Assembly: GCA_007132395.1 (NCBI GenBank)
Contig: SLOR01000129.1
Span: 1-15,534, forward strand
Direction: 5' to 3'
Length of the DNA: 15,534 bases
Source of the DNA: Bacteroidales bacterium
GTDB lineage: Bacteria > Bacteroidota > Bacteroidia > Bacteroidales > UBA7960
Part shown: positions 1 to 8,039 of the stretch, piece by piece
Layout of the letters: each line of letters starts with the position of its first letter
Numbering within the stretch: position 1 is the stretch's first letter
The notes under the pieces: generated by a model
Database searches by the model: none
What the model was told of the DNA's origin: nothing
What the model saw: only the letters and a program-made list of their open reading frames with translations
Program-made: the position numbers and the translations under genes

Positions 1-41
1 CATCTGACCAGTAAAAATCAAATTATAAACAGAATAAACAG

Positions 42-311
42 ATGAAAAAAGGAAAAGTATTTTTAGGCATTTTGATAGGAACCAGTGCCGGTGCATTATT
101 GGGAATGTTATTCGCTCCCCAAAAGGGAACAGAAACACGCAATAAGATATCAAAATCGAGCAAGGAATATGCTGATAGCGCCAGGAAAAAATTTGATGAA
201 ACTATTGACAATCTTGAAAAAAAGTTCAAGAAAGTGAAGAATGACGTATCAGATTTTGCGCACCCTACTAAGGTTAAAGAAGAAAAAATGAAAAATGATT
301 TCGGAGTTTAA
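42..311 (+). CDS. YtxH domain-containing small envelope/stress protein
   Basis: 89 residues. One N-terminal hydrophobic segment (about residues 5-26) carries the glycine-rich pattern GILIGTSAGALLGMLFAPQKG, the hallmark of the YtxH family. It is followed by 'TETR' and a strongly charged Lys/Glu helical tail (about 35-80) likely to form a coiled coil. The family is associated with general stress in Bacillus and is common in Bacteroidota; its biochemical role is not established. The protein is expected to be anchored in the inner membrane with the tail in the cytoplasm. It is first of three closely spaced small genes (12 bp to the next) that end at the terminator at 1094-1131, so the three are probably co-transcribed. 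The ATG follows an A-rich leader without a clear Shine-Dalgarno site. The family call is firm; the function is not. Confidence 0.85.
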   Translation: MKKGKVFLGILIGTSAGALLGMLFAPQKGTETRNKISKSSKEYADSARKKFDETIDNLEKKFKKVKNDVSDFAHPTKVKEEKMKNDFGV

Positions 312-323
312 ATCAGTTAGGAT

Positions 324-665
324 ATGGAAGGCCCCGTGAATATGTTTGAAGCGCTTTATGAAAGAGCTATCGATTATGGCCAAACAAGCTTTGAATTGAA
401 TAAACTCAAAGCAATTGAAAAAACAGCAGACATCGTTTCTTCATTCATACCTCATACTATCGTTCTTATAATACTTGCTTTTTTTATCCTTTCCCTGAAT
501 ATTGGAATGGCTTTTTTAATCGGAGATATGCTGGATAAGACAGCTTATGGGTTTTTCATTGTAGCCGGTTTTTATTGTATTACCGGAGTGATTACACATT
601 TCTTTTTCCACGAAAGGCTAAAAAGGTTTTTTGGTGATTATGTCATTAAATTATTGTTTAAATAA
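324..665 (+). CDS. Holin-like (phage holin superfamily type) small integral membrane protein
   Basis: 113 residues with two predicted membrane segments (about residues 43-67 and 74-95), a charged N-terminal amphipathic part (ALYERAIDYGQTSFELNKLKAIEK) and a basic C-terminus. This organisation and the 'SxELxKLKAxEK ... GFFIVAGFY' pattern match proteins usually auto-annotated as 'phage holin family protein' in Bacteroidota. Nothing around it is phage-like and it recurs beside YtxH-type genes, so a true lysis role is unlikely; an envelope-stress membrane protein is more plausible (inference). ATG 324 is given, but ATG 342 (MFEALYERA...) is preceded by GGAAGG at 326-331 at reasonable spacing and may be the true start, removing six residues. 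Confidence 0.7.
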   Translation: MEGPVNMFEALYERAIDYGQTSFELNKLKAIEKTADIVSSFIPHTIVLIILAFFILSLNIGMAFLIGDMLDKTAYGFFIVAGFYCITGVITHFFFHERLKRFFGDYVIKLLFK

Positions 666-671
666 TTTCAA

Positions 672-1055
672 ATGAGCAATATAACTTCCATTTCCGAAAT
701 CAGAAATGCCATTGTGTTATTAGAAACAGAGCAGGAGGTAAAGGGTCAGCTGTTACGACAACAAGCTCAGCTGACCTACGAGAGTTTGAAACCGGTTAAT
801 TTGCTGAAATCAGCGGTGCAGGACATGACTTCAGCACCACTGCCAACTAAGCTTTTAGGAACTACCGCCGGAATGGCCTTAGCTTATCTGGCAAGAAAAA
901 TCGTAATTGGTGCCTCTGTAAATATATTCGGGTCTATGATTCAATTAGGTGTTACAAAGCTCATTGCCCGACAATCGACCAGAATAAAATCGATCAGCCG
1001 GTTTGTCAATAAATCTCTTTTCAGCAGAGGTCAAATAGATGCAGGTAAGCAGTGA
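672..1055 (+). CDS. Conserved hypothetical membrane-associated protein
   Basis: 127 residues, no family recognised with confidence. Residues 1-45 are hydrophilic and helical, with the pattern LLETEQEVKGQLLRQQAQLTYESLKPVNLL. Residues 60-100 are glycine/alanine-rich and hydrophobic (LLGTTAGMALAYLARKIVIG... and FGSMIQLGVTKLIA), consistent with one long or two short membrane segments or an amphipathic hairpin. The C-terminus is basic. It starts 6 bp after the holin-like gene and is the last gene before the terminator, so it likely acts with the YtxH and holin-like proteins at the membrane. That role is inferred from position only. Confidence 0.7.
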   Translation: MSNITSISEIRNAIVLLETEQEVKGQLLRQQAQLTYESLKPVNLLKSAVQDMTSAPLPTKLLGTTAGMALAYLARKIVIGASVNIFGSMIQLGVTKLIARQSTRIKSISRFVNKSLFSRGQIDAGKQ

Positions 1056-1093
1056 GATAATTGACAAAACATAACCAATTTTTGATCGATTAG

Positions 1094-1131
1094 CCGGGAT
1101 GCACAGTTTATGCTGGCATTCCGGTTTTTTT
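1094..1131 (+). terminator. Strong intrinsic terminator after the YtxH/holin-like cluster
   Basis: CCGGGATGC (1094-1102) pairs with GCATTCCGG (1116-1124) through 9 bp including one G-U. An inner CAG/CTG pair (1104-1106 with 1113-1115) extends the stem across a one-base bulge. Seven T residues follow at 1125-1131. This is a textbook rho-independent terminator on the + strand, 38 bp after the stop of the third small gene. Confidence 0.85.
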
Positions 1132-1155
1132 ACAACATTAAAAACAAATGCTAAG

Positions 1156-2274
1156 GTGAATATCTCTTTTCAAAAAACGTTTTTTGCTATTGCAACCACC
1201 TTTGCCTTGTTTGCAATACTTGTGGTGGCCAGGCCCATTCTTATACCTATCAGTTTTGCTTTACTTATCTCATTTATACTGTTGCCCATGGCTAACAGGT
1301 TCGAAAAATGGGGTGTAAACCGTATGGCTGCAGCCTTATTTGCTATTGTGGCAACAATATTGGTTTTGGGAGGTGGCATCTATCTTTTTTCAACCCAGAT
1401 TGTTTCTATCGCAAGTCAGTTTTCACATTTTCAGGAAAGGGTAGTTCAGGTATTTGCCGAAACTACTACCTGGCTAAACACCAATATGCGCGTGATTCCC
1501 AACCTGGAAAAAGATGATCTGATGGATCAGATGAAAAACTGGTTGAATAAATCATCCGGTTCAGTTGTTCAGCAAACCTTCAGCGATTCAGCGGGCTTTT
1601 TGGCCGGGCTGATTGCCACTGTCATTTTTACTTTCCTGTTTCTGATATACAGGGAAGGATTTAAGCAGGCTATTATTCTCTATTTTCCGAAAGAAAAAAG
1701 AGAAAGAGCCCTGGTAATGCTCAAATCCATTCAGATGGTTGGGCAAAAATACCTGGTAGGCGTCATCCTGATTGTTATTATAATTGGTTTAATCAACAGT
1801 TTTGCACTGTTGATTATCGGAATCGACTACCCCTTCTTTTTTGGGTTTCTGGCCGCTGTAATGGCAATTATTCCTTATGTGGGTACTACCCTGGGTGCTA
1901 CCATACCGGTTTTGTATGCATTTATGATGTATGACTCCCTTTGGGTTCCTATTGCCGTGGCTATTACCTTTTGGGCCATTCAGGTGGTGGAAAGTAATTT
2001 TCTGAGTCCGAAAATTGTGGGTGGAACTTTAAAAGTCAATGCACTGGCAGCAATCATAAGTATCATTGTTGGAGCTACGGTTTGGGGTATTGCCGGAATG
2101 ATTTTATTTCTGCCCATTACAGCAATGCTCAAAGTAATTTGTCAGGAATATGATGAATTGAAACCCATTGCTATGTTTATAGGCGAACAGAACGTAAAAA
2201 AGAAAACTATTGAAATTGAAACTATCAGTAATCTGAAGAAAACATTAATAACCCGTTTTCAAAAAAGGATTTAA
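1156..2274 (+). CDS. AI-2E family transporter (PerM/YdiK-like membrane protein)
   Basis: About 372 residues from GTG 1156. It shows the AI-2E_transport (PF01594) layout: two N-terminal membrane helices joined by '(A)RPILIPISFALLISFILLPMANRFEKWG', a third helix, a hydrophilic helical stretch (FSHFQERVVQVFAETT...) and a C-terminal block of helices with the conserved 'YPFFFGFLAAVMAIIPYVGTTLGATIPV' and 'FWAIQVVESNFLSPKIVGG' motifs. The family includes the proposed AI-2 exporter TqsA and Na+/H+ antiporter-like members, so the substrate cannot be named. The reading frame opens with ATG 1099, but that ATG lies inside the stem of the terminator at 1094-1131. The next in-frame start is GTG 1156, which leaves a normal short N-terminus before helix 1. 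It probably shares a transcript with the kinase one base downstream. Confidence 0.85.
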   Translation: MNISFQKTFFAIATTFALFAILVVARPILIPISFALLISFILLPMANRFEKWGVNRMAAALFAIVATILVLGGGIYLFSTQIVSIASQFSHFQERVVQVFAETTTWLNTNMRVIPNLEKDDLMDQMKNWLNKSSGSVVQQTFSDSAGFLAGLIATVIFTFLFLIYREGFKQAIILYFPKEKRERALVMLKSIQMVGQKYLVGVILIVIIIGLINSFALLIIGIDYPFFFGFLAAVMAIIPYVGTTLGATIPVLYAFMMYDSLWVPIAVAITFWAIQVVESNFLSPKIVGGTLKVNALAAIISIIVGATVWGIAGMILFLPITAMLKVICQEYDELKPIAMFIGEQNVKKKTIEIETISNLKKTLITRFQKRI

Positions 2275-2275
2275 T

Positions 2276-4000
2276 ATGAAGAAACGAAGCGACCTACGTA
2301 TTTCTGAAAAAAACAAGCTCCGTAATAAGGCTGAAGCGCTTTTGAAAACAATGAACTTTAAAAACAAACCCGATGCTTCAGAATCAGATATTCTGAATGC
2401 AATTCATGAATTGCAGGTGTACCAGATAGAGCTGCAGATGCAAAACGAAGAGCTCATGCTGGCAAAAATCAGGGCTGAGCTTGCAGAAAAGAAATATACC
2501 GAATTGTATGAATCGGCGCCCTCTGGTTATCTTACCCTTTCAAAAGAGGGAGATATTCTGGAATTAAATAAGAGTGCAGCAGCAATGATACATAAAGATC
2601 GTTCGAAACTTATAAACAACAGGTTTGCCCTTTTTATTTCGGAAGAAACACGTGGCATCTTCACCCAGTTTTTTGACAAGGTATTGAATAGCCATCGGAA
2701 AGAAAACTGTGAAGTGGTACTGAAAACAGAAGGCAATGCACCTGTTTATATCTACATTGATGCTAATGCCAGCAATGATAATGAGTTCTGTTTGCTTACC
2801 ATGGTAGATATTACCAAAAGTAAAGAAGCCGAAAAAACCATGTTTCAGCTTAAAGTGGCCAACGAAGCAATAAAATTCAAACAGAACTTCCTGGCTAATA
2901 TCAGCCACGAAATGCGTACCCCCCTTACCGGGATTCTGGGAATAATTGATATACTCGAACATACAGAATTGACCCCAACCCAGCAGGACTATTTTAAAAC
3001 ATTAAAACACTCCAGTGAGAATCTCAGGATAATCATCAACCAGGTGCTGGACTATTCAAAAATAGAAGCCGGTAAAGTAAAACTAAAACCAACCCTTTTT
3101 TCATTAAAAGAGCTGCTGTCAGAAGCGGAGGCTTTGTATAGAGGGAGTGTTAAGCCGGATGTCAATTTCAGCTCCAAATCAGATCCTGAAATCCCTGACT
3201 TAATTTTTGCCGACGATAACCGAATAATGCAGATTATTAACAATCTGGTTTCCAATGCCCTGAAGTTTACCAGTAAGGGTTCTGTTGTACTGCGCAGTAG
3301 GTTGTTATCGCCCAATCCTGGCGGTAAGCAGATAATGATAAAAATTGAGGTTGCCGATACAGGAATCGGCATACCCGAAGGAATGCGGAATAAACTTTTT
3401 GTTCCATTTTCGCAAATTGATGATAAGGATACACGCAAGTATGAAGGTACCGGATTAGGCTTGTCGATATGCAAAGAACTTGTAATTCTTTTGGGGGGTG
3501 AAATTGGAGTTAACAGTGAATACCACAAAGGAAGCACCTTCTGGTTTGTGTTTCCGGCACTGTTAACTGAATCTGCAACGAGTACAGTAATTCCGGTGAA
3601 ACGGTCATCTTTAAATAAGAAAATCAGCAACAAGCACCGCCTCAATATACTTTTTGCGGAAGATAAAGTGGTAAACCAAAAGGTAATAAGTCTTATCCTT
3701 TCCTCTATGGGGCACACGGTTACCATTGCGGGCAATGGGCAGCAAGCCTTAAGCTTATATAAGCCCGGCCAATTTGACCTGATACTTATGGATATTCAAA
3801 TGCCTGTAATGGATGGCATCACCGCCACGAGAAAATTAAAGGAATCATTCGAATATTTACCACCCATCATAGGGCTTAGCGCCAACGCTTTTGAAGGAGA
3901 CCGGGAAAAATACATGGTGCTGGGAATGGATGAATACCTTACCAAGCCCTTTGAAAAAGAAGAGTTTGAAGAATTAATAATCAGATTTTGGGACAGATAG
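2276..4000 (+). CDS. Cytoplasmic hybrid sensor histidine kinase (PAS-HisKA-HATPase-REC)
   Basis: 574 residues with no membrane segment or signal peptide. Order: charged helical leader with 'HELQVYQIELQMQNEEL' (about 44-60, typical ahead of one PAS subgroup); PAS domain (about 74-187, 'LYESAPSGYLTLSKEGDILELN'); HisKA with H211 in NISHEMRTPL; HATPase with N-box N327, G1 DTGIGIP from D361 and G2 GTGLGLS from G391; then a C-terminal receiver with acidic E462/D463, phospho-acceptor D506 (LMDIQMPVMDG) and K557 (LTKPF). All catalytic residues appear intact, so autophosphorylation at H211 and transfer to D506 are expected. There is no HPt or DNA-binding output domain, so an Hpt or response regulator elsewhere is needed if D506 feeds a relay. 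The ATG is one base after the transporter stop, with AAGGA about 8 bp upstream. The PAS ligand is unknown; the pairing suggests it may respond to the state of the transporter (inference). Confidence 0.92.
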   Translation: MKKRSDLRISEKNKLRNKAEALLKTMNFKNKPDASESDILNAIHELQVYQIELQMQNEELMLAKIRAELAEKKYTELYESAPSGYLTLSKEGDILELNKSAAAMIHKDRSKLINNRFALFISEETRGIFTQFFDKVLNSHRKENCEVVLKTEGNAPVYIYIDANASNDNEFCLLTMVDITKSKEAEKTMFQLKVANEAIKFKQNFLANISHEMRTPLTGILGIIDILEHTELTPTQQDYFKTLKHSSENLRIIINQVLDYSKIEAGKVKLKPTLFSLKELLSEAEALYRGSVKPDVNFSSKSDPEIPDLIFADDNRIMQIINNLVSNALKFTSKGSVVLRSRLLSPNPGGKQIMIKIEVADTGIGIPEGMRNKLFVPFSQIDDKDTRKYEGTGLGLSICKELVILLGGEIGVNSEYHKGSTFWFVFPALLTESATSTVIPVKRSSLNKKISNKHRLNILFAEDKVVNQKVISLILSSMGHTVTIAGNGQQALSLYKPGQFDLILMDIQMPVMDGITATRKLKESFEYLPPIIGLSANAFEGDREKYMVLGMDEYLTKPFEKEEFEELIIRFWDR

Positions 4001-4179
4001 CCATTGGGGTAATCACTATGCTTTTAAGGGAAGCGATTGTCTTTAATCTTCTTTACGCAGAATAGTATTATGTAGACAATACCTGTGAATTATGCAATTC
4101 TTAATGGCAATAGTATAATACTTCCGGATAGTAAGAAGCTTACCTTTATCTGAAATAAATTCATTAAAAAATAATCGCA

Positions 4180-5214
4180 ATGATTGAAGTTACAAAACAT
4201 GGAATATTGTTGTCAAAAACCGGATTGGAATTTGAAAACGAGGGTGTGTTAAATCCGGCAGTGATACGCCAGGGTGACAACGTACATATATATTACAGAG
4301 CTGTTAGCACAGGAAATCATTCATCGGTCGGCTATTGCCGGCTGGATGGCCCATTGACCATTGCCGAACGGTGGGATAAGCCTTTTATGGTGCCTGAGTT
4401 TGATTTTGAATCGCAGGGGGTGGAAGACGCCCGAATCACGAAGATTGGCGATGTTTTTTACATGTCATATACCGGATACGACGGCATAAATGCCCGGGGG
4501 GCTTATGCCACATCCAATGATTTAATGCATTTCCAAAAGCATGGATTGATGGCACCGCCCATTACGTATGCCGAGTTTGTATCCATTGTAGAATCATCAA
4601 ACAAGGTAAATGAAGAATATTGGCTGAATCAAAAGTTTTACTATCAATCTGCTGATATAGAAAAGAAAAAGCTGCTCTGGGATAAAAACAACATCTTTTT
4701 CCCGCGAAAAATTAACAATAAGCTGGCGTTTTTTCATCGATTGAGGCCGGGTATTCAGCTGGTAACAGTAAATAAAATCGAAGACCTTACCCGGGAATTC
4801 TGGTTGGATTATTTTCATGAACTCCACAGGCATATTGTACTTGACCCGGTACATAAATTCGAATCGGCCTATATTGGCGGAGGTTGCCCTCCCATTGAAA
4901 CTCCTCACGGATGGTTAACCATATATCATGGAGTGGAAAGAACCGAAAAGGGATTGGTTTATTCAGCCTGCGTCGCACTGCTGGATCTGGAAAATCCTAC
5001 CAAAGAACTGGCACGTCTGCCTTATGCTTTGTTTTCGCCTGAGTATGACTGGGAATTGACCGGTGAAGTAAATAATGTTGTGTTTCCAACCGGTACAGCC
5101 TTATTTGGCAACACCCTCTTTATTTATTACGGTGCAGCCGACTCGCATATTGCTACAGCTTCGGTGAACATGAATGATTTGGTAGCCGAATTGTTACGGC
5201 ATACGGTAAAATAG
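4180..5214 (+). CDS. Glycoside hydrolase family 130-type beta-propeller enzyme (mannoside phosphorylase/hydrolase-like)
   Basis: 344 residues, no signal peptide, hence cytoplasmic. GH130 signatures appear in order: 'NPAVI' near residue 25; 'YYRAVSTGNHSSVGYCRLDG'; 'GVEDARITKIGDVFYMSYTGYDG', where D83 aligns with the catalytic general-acid Asp of GH130 (usual motif EDPR); 'GGGCPPIETPHGWLTIYHGV'; and the C-terminal 'YYGAADSHIATASV'. Family members are phosphorylases or hydrolases of beta-mannosides (Man-beta-1,4-Glc, beta-1,4- and beta-1,2-mannosides). The related GT108 family shows that transfer is also possible, so substrate and direction are open. The EDAR variant and the sequence as a whole look unlike the best-known subfamilies. 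The GT4-toroid gene follows 110 bp later; the two probably act on one glycan. Some databases mislabel this family 'pesticidal protein Cry7Aa'. Confidence 0.85.
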   Translation: MIEVTKHGILLSKTGLEFENEGVLNPAVIRQGDNVHIYYRAVSTGNHSSVGYCRLDGPLTIAERWDKPFMVPEFDFESQGVEDARITKIGDVFYMSYTGYDGINARGAYATSNDLMHFQKHGLMAPPITYAEFVSIVESSNKVNEEYWLNQKFYYQSADIEKKKLLWDKNNIFFPRKINNKLAFFHRLRPGIQLVTVNKIEDLTREFWLDYFHELHRHIVLDPVHKFESAYIGGGCPPIETPHGWLTIYHGVERTEKGLVYSACVALLDLENPTKELARLPYALFSPEYDWELTGEVNNVVFPTGTALFGNTLFIYYGAADSHIATASVNMNDLVAELLRHTVK

Positions 5215-5267
5215 GATTTCAAATACGAATAACACCGATTAGCGTCATGATTTGCTGATATGTCGTT

Positions 5268-5282
5268 CCGGAAGTTTTCCGG
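5268..5282 (+). promoter_or_regulatory. Perfect hairpin between the GH130 gene and the glycosyltransferase gene
   Basis: CCGGAA (5268-5273), loop GTT, TTCCGG (5277-5282): a perfect 6-bp stem, extendable by TT/AA across one bulged G. No T-run follows, so it is not a classical terminator. It lies about 42 bp before the glycosyltransferase start and could be a leader stem, an mRNA-stability element or a dyad operator. Role unknown. Confidence 0.35.
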
Positions 5283-5324
5283 GAATACTATTAAACTTTC
5301 AACATCCACTTAAAAAATATCAAA

Positions 5325-7718
5325 ATGACATATCATTCCAAATTGACACATCCCCAAAACGGATTTGCATCACCTCTGGAGTTAACCAAAGACACTGATA
5401 CAGGCAGTGCATATAAGTACGTTGAAGAACCTGCTGACTCTGCAAAAGTTAATGCACCCGTCATTCCTGAAAAACCGTCGGGGATTCTGGTTTTAACCTC
5501 TTACCCTCCCAGGGAGTGTGGTATCGCCACCTATTCTCAGGATTTGATTGAAGCCCTTAACAACAAATTCAGTCAATCATTGCAAATCAAGGTATGTGCC
5601 CTTGAATCCGGCGAAGACGTTTTCTCTTATCCCGACGAAGTAAAATATACCTTAAAGACATTTTTGCCCGATGGATATGAAAAACTTGCCACGGCGATTA
5701 ACCAGGACCCCGATATTCAAATCGTTTTGGTCCAGCATGAGTTTGGCTTTTTTAAATTGCAAGAGCAGGCTTTTATTGATTTCCTGCAACGACTCACCAA
5801 ACCTTTGGCAATAGTTTTTCATACCGTATTGCCCCGGCCCAATGATGCTTTAAAGCTTGCAGTGCAGCAAATTGCAGCTGCCTGTGCAACGATAATCGTT
5901 ATGACACATAATTCCAGGGGTATCCTGACCAATGATTACAAAGTACCCCGGGAAAAAATATCAGTAATAGCACACGGCACCCACCTGGTTTCGTTCGTTT
6001 CTGATGAAATACTGAAACAAAAGTATGTACTGGGAAATCACAGTGTGCTCACTACCTTCGGCTTGCTTAGCAGGGGTAAGAGTATAGAAACCACCATTGA
6101 GGCATTGCCCCTTATTGTGAGCCGGTTTCCCGATGTGTTGTTTCTTGTGATTGGTAAAACACATCCCGAAGTGGTTAAATATGATGGGGAGGAATACCGT
6201 GAGAGCCTGGAGGAAAAAGTAAAAACTTTAGGAATAGAAAAAAATGTAAAATTCATTAACAAATACCTTCCTTTACCTGAATTGCTGGAGTATTTGCAGC
6301 TAACCGACATATACCTTTTTACCACCAATGACCCCAACCAGGCTGTTAGCGGCACTTTTGCCTATGCCATGAGTTGCGGATGTCCTGTTATTTCTACGCC
6401 CATACCTCATGCACGCGAGGTTATAACAGAAGATACAGGTGTTATTTTCGACTTTGGCAACTCTCAGCAACTGGCAGAGAAGGTCATTCTGCTGCTCGAA
6501 AATAAACCATTGCGAAAAAAAATCAGAACTAATTCCCTGCAAACTATTATTGCTACAGCCTGGCAAAATTCTGCTATTAACCACGCCCTGCAGTTCGAGC
6601 AGTTGATCCAGGGCAAAAAAGGCCTTCAATACAATCTTCCGCCCATCAATCTGGCACATCTGAAAGCCATGACCACGCGAACTGGTATTGTCCAGTTTGC
6701 CATAAACAACCAACCCGATATGCAATCGGGCTATACCCTTGATGATAATGCCAGGGCACTTGTTGCTTCCTGTATGCACCATAAATTGTTTGGCGACGCT
6801 GATAGCCTGACTTTTATTAACACATACTTCCACTTTATCAAGCGATGCATTCTTCCTATGGGCAGTTTCCTCAATTATATGGATACGGAGTTCCGTTTTA
6901 CAGAACAAAACTATGCTGTGAATCTTGAAGACTCCAACGGAAGGGCTTTATGGGCCCTGGGATATTTAATTTCCATGAAAGAGATTTTGCCCGAAGCTAT
7001 GGTTGCTGAGGCCTGCGAATTATTTGAAAAAGCTATGCTTAAGGCCGAAACGATGCACTCTACAAGGGCTATGGCGTTTGCTGTAAAGGGACTTAGTTTT
7101 TATTACAGCACCTTTAGCCAACAGGATGTGCTTGTTTTGATAAAAAAACTTGCCCAACGCCTGGAGCGGATGTATGAGCATGAATCAGGCACAAAATGGA
7201 AATGGTTTGAATCAAGCCTTACCTATGCCAACAGTATATTGCCGGAGGCCATGCTGCACGCATGGCAGGTAACACACGAGCCCCTTTACAGGGATATAGC
7301 GCTCAATTCATTAGACTTTCTTGTTTCAAAAACCTTTACCGATGATGGTATTGAGGTTGTTTCAAACAGGGGATGGATGCATAAAGGAGAACAACCCAAT
7401 CGATTTGGTGAGCAGCCCATTGATGTTGCTTATACTGTTATGACATTAAGTGCATTCTATGATGAATTTAAGAATGATTCTTACCGGGATAAGATGAATA
7501 CTGCCTTTAACTGGTTCCTGGGTCAGAACCACCTGCACCAGACTGTTTACAACCCGGCCACCGGCGGTTGCTATGACGGATTGGAAGAAAAAAACGTCAA
7601 CCTTAATCAGGGTGCAGAATCAACGGCAAGCTACCTGATGGCACGATTATCCATGGAGCAATATTTCGATTCAGAAAACCTTACGAAAAGGAACCAGGAA
7701 AGCCATCAAAATCCGTGA
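5325..7718 (+). CDS. GT4 glycosyltransferase fused to a C-terminal toroid-like domain
   Basis: 797 residues, no signal peptide. Residues 1-50 are a polar linker. About 52-430 is a GT-B fold GT4 transferase: 'VLTSYPPRECGIATYSQDL' (P61-C65-G66), 'VLVQHEFGFF', 'VFHTVLPRP', the second-domain start 'TTFGLLSRGKSIETTIEALP', and the donor-site region 'FAYAMSCGCPVISTPIPHAREVI', where the usual first Glu of the E-x7-E motif is replaced. About 440-785 is a separate helical domain with 'GYTLDDNARALVA' from G469, 'NLEDSNGRALWALGYL' (E535/D536), 'WKWFESSLTYANSILPEAML' (W627-F628-E629) and 'YNPATGGCYDGLE...NQGAESTASYL'. These evenly spaced helical pairs with conserved acidic and aromatic residues suggest an (alpha/alpha) toroid like those in many glycosidases; I cannot name the family. 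With the upstream GH130 gene this suggests synthesis and turnover of a cytoplasmic glycan or glycoside, product unknown. The GT4 half is firm; the second half is inference. Confidence 0.85.
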   Translation: MTYHSKLTHPQNGFASPLELTKDTDTGSAYKYVEEPADSAKVNAPVIPEKPSGILVLTSYPPRECGIATYSQDLIEALNNKFSQSLQIKVCALESGEDVFSYPDEVKYTLKTFLPDGYEKLATAINQDPDIQIVLVQHEFGFFKLQEQAFIDFLQRLTKPLAIVFHTVLPRPNDALKLAVQQIAAACATIIVMTHNSRGILTNDYKVPREKISVIAHGTHLVSFVSDEILKQKYVLGNHSVLTTFGLLSRGKSIETTIEALPLIVSRFPDVLFLVIGKTHPEVVKYDGEEYRESLEEKVKTLGIEKNVKFINKYLPLPELLEYLQLTDIYLFTTNDPNQAVSGTFAYAMSCGCPVISTPIPHAREVITEDTGVIFDFGNSQQLAEKVILLLENKPLRKKIRTNSLQTIIATAWQNSAINHALQFEQLIQGKKGLQYNLPPINLAHLKAMTTRTGIVQFAINNQPDMQSGYTLDDNARALVASCMHHKLFGDADSLTFINTYFHFIKRCILPMGSFLNYMDTEFRFTEQNYAVNLEDSNGRALWALGYLISMKEILPEAMVAEACELFEKAMLKAETMHSTRAMAFAVKGLSFYYSTFSQQDVLVLIKKLAQRLERMYEHESGTKWKWFESSLTYANSILPEAMLHAWQVTHEPLYRDIALNSLDFLVSKTFTDDGIEVVSNRGWMHKGEQPNRFGEQPIDVAYTVMTLSAFYDEFKNDSYRDKMNTAFNWFLGQNHLHQTVYNPATGGCYDGLEEKNVNLNQGAESTASYLMARLSMEQYFDSENLTKRNQESHQNP

Positions 7719-7778
7719 ATAATGTAACTTTTTCTCTCTTCCGTGTAACCCTTTTGAGAGTAAGGTGATTTACCTTTA

Positions 7779-7804
7779 TGTGTTAATGAATGTAAACACA
7801 TTTT
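7779..7804 (+). terminator. Weak hairpin with short T-run after the glycosyltransferase
   Basis: TGTGTT (7779-7784) pairs with AACACA (7795-7800), followed by TTTT (7801-7804). The stem is only 6 bp with a 10-nt loop, so it is a marginal terminator candidate. A second small stem, AAGGT/ACCTT, lies just upstream near 7762-7776. Confidence 0.3.
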
Positions 7805-7817
7805 AAGTCAATTAGTC

Positions 7818-8003
7818 ATGAATAAAACAATATTCAAAGGAAGCTGGAACGAGCAAAAAGGTAAGCTTAAATAAAAATATGCTAATCTCACCGACGATGA
7901 TTTGAAGTATGCCGAAGGCAAAGAAGATGAACTTTTAGGAAGACTTCAGAAAAAACCTGGGAAATCAAAAGAAGAAGTTGAAAGGCTTATGTCAGACCTT
8001 TAG
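7818..8003 (+). pseudogene. CsbD family stress protein, interrupted by an in-frame TAA
   Basis: Reading from ATG 7818 gives MNKTIFKGSWNEQKGKLK, stop (TAA 7872-7874), then KYANLTDDDLKYAEGKEDELL and GRLQKKPGKSKEEVERLMSDL to TAG 8001-8003. The CsbD family has the pattern W-N-x(2)-KGKLKQKY-x-x-LTDDDL-x-x-x-EGKEDELLGRLQKK-x-GK, and both sides of the stop match it in the same frame with no indel. Full length would be 61 codons, normal for the family. The TAA sits where relatives usually have Gln, so a single CAA-to-TAA change explains it. CsbD is a small general-stress protein of unknown mechanism. No good restart codon lies just after the stop, so either the gene is dead, the stop is read through, or it is a sequence error. 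Confidence 0.85.
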
Positions 8004-8039
8004 CAGGTATGCTTAGCTGTTGATTGCCAGAAGAATTCG

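Noticed and set aside
324..665. Prophage remnant suggested by the holin-like gene
   Set aside because: No other phage gene, integrase or att-like repeat nearby; such holin-like proteins occur beside YtxH-type genes in non-phage settings.
3052..3735. Long antisense open frame (227 codons) opposite the kinase gene
   Set aside because: It is fully inside a well-supported kinase gene, its translation shows no recognisable domain, and it reflects codon bias of the sense strand.
6300..6908. Antisense open frame of 202 codons in the glycosyltransferase
   Set aside because: Shadow of the GT4 reading frame, with no initiation signal or recognisable domain.
7722..7750. TGTAACTTTTT...CGTG resembling an extracytoplasmic-function sigma promoter before csbD
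   Set aside because: Spacing between the two blocks is about 13 bases, shorter than expected, and it differs from the similar motif before the dodecin gene.
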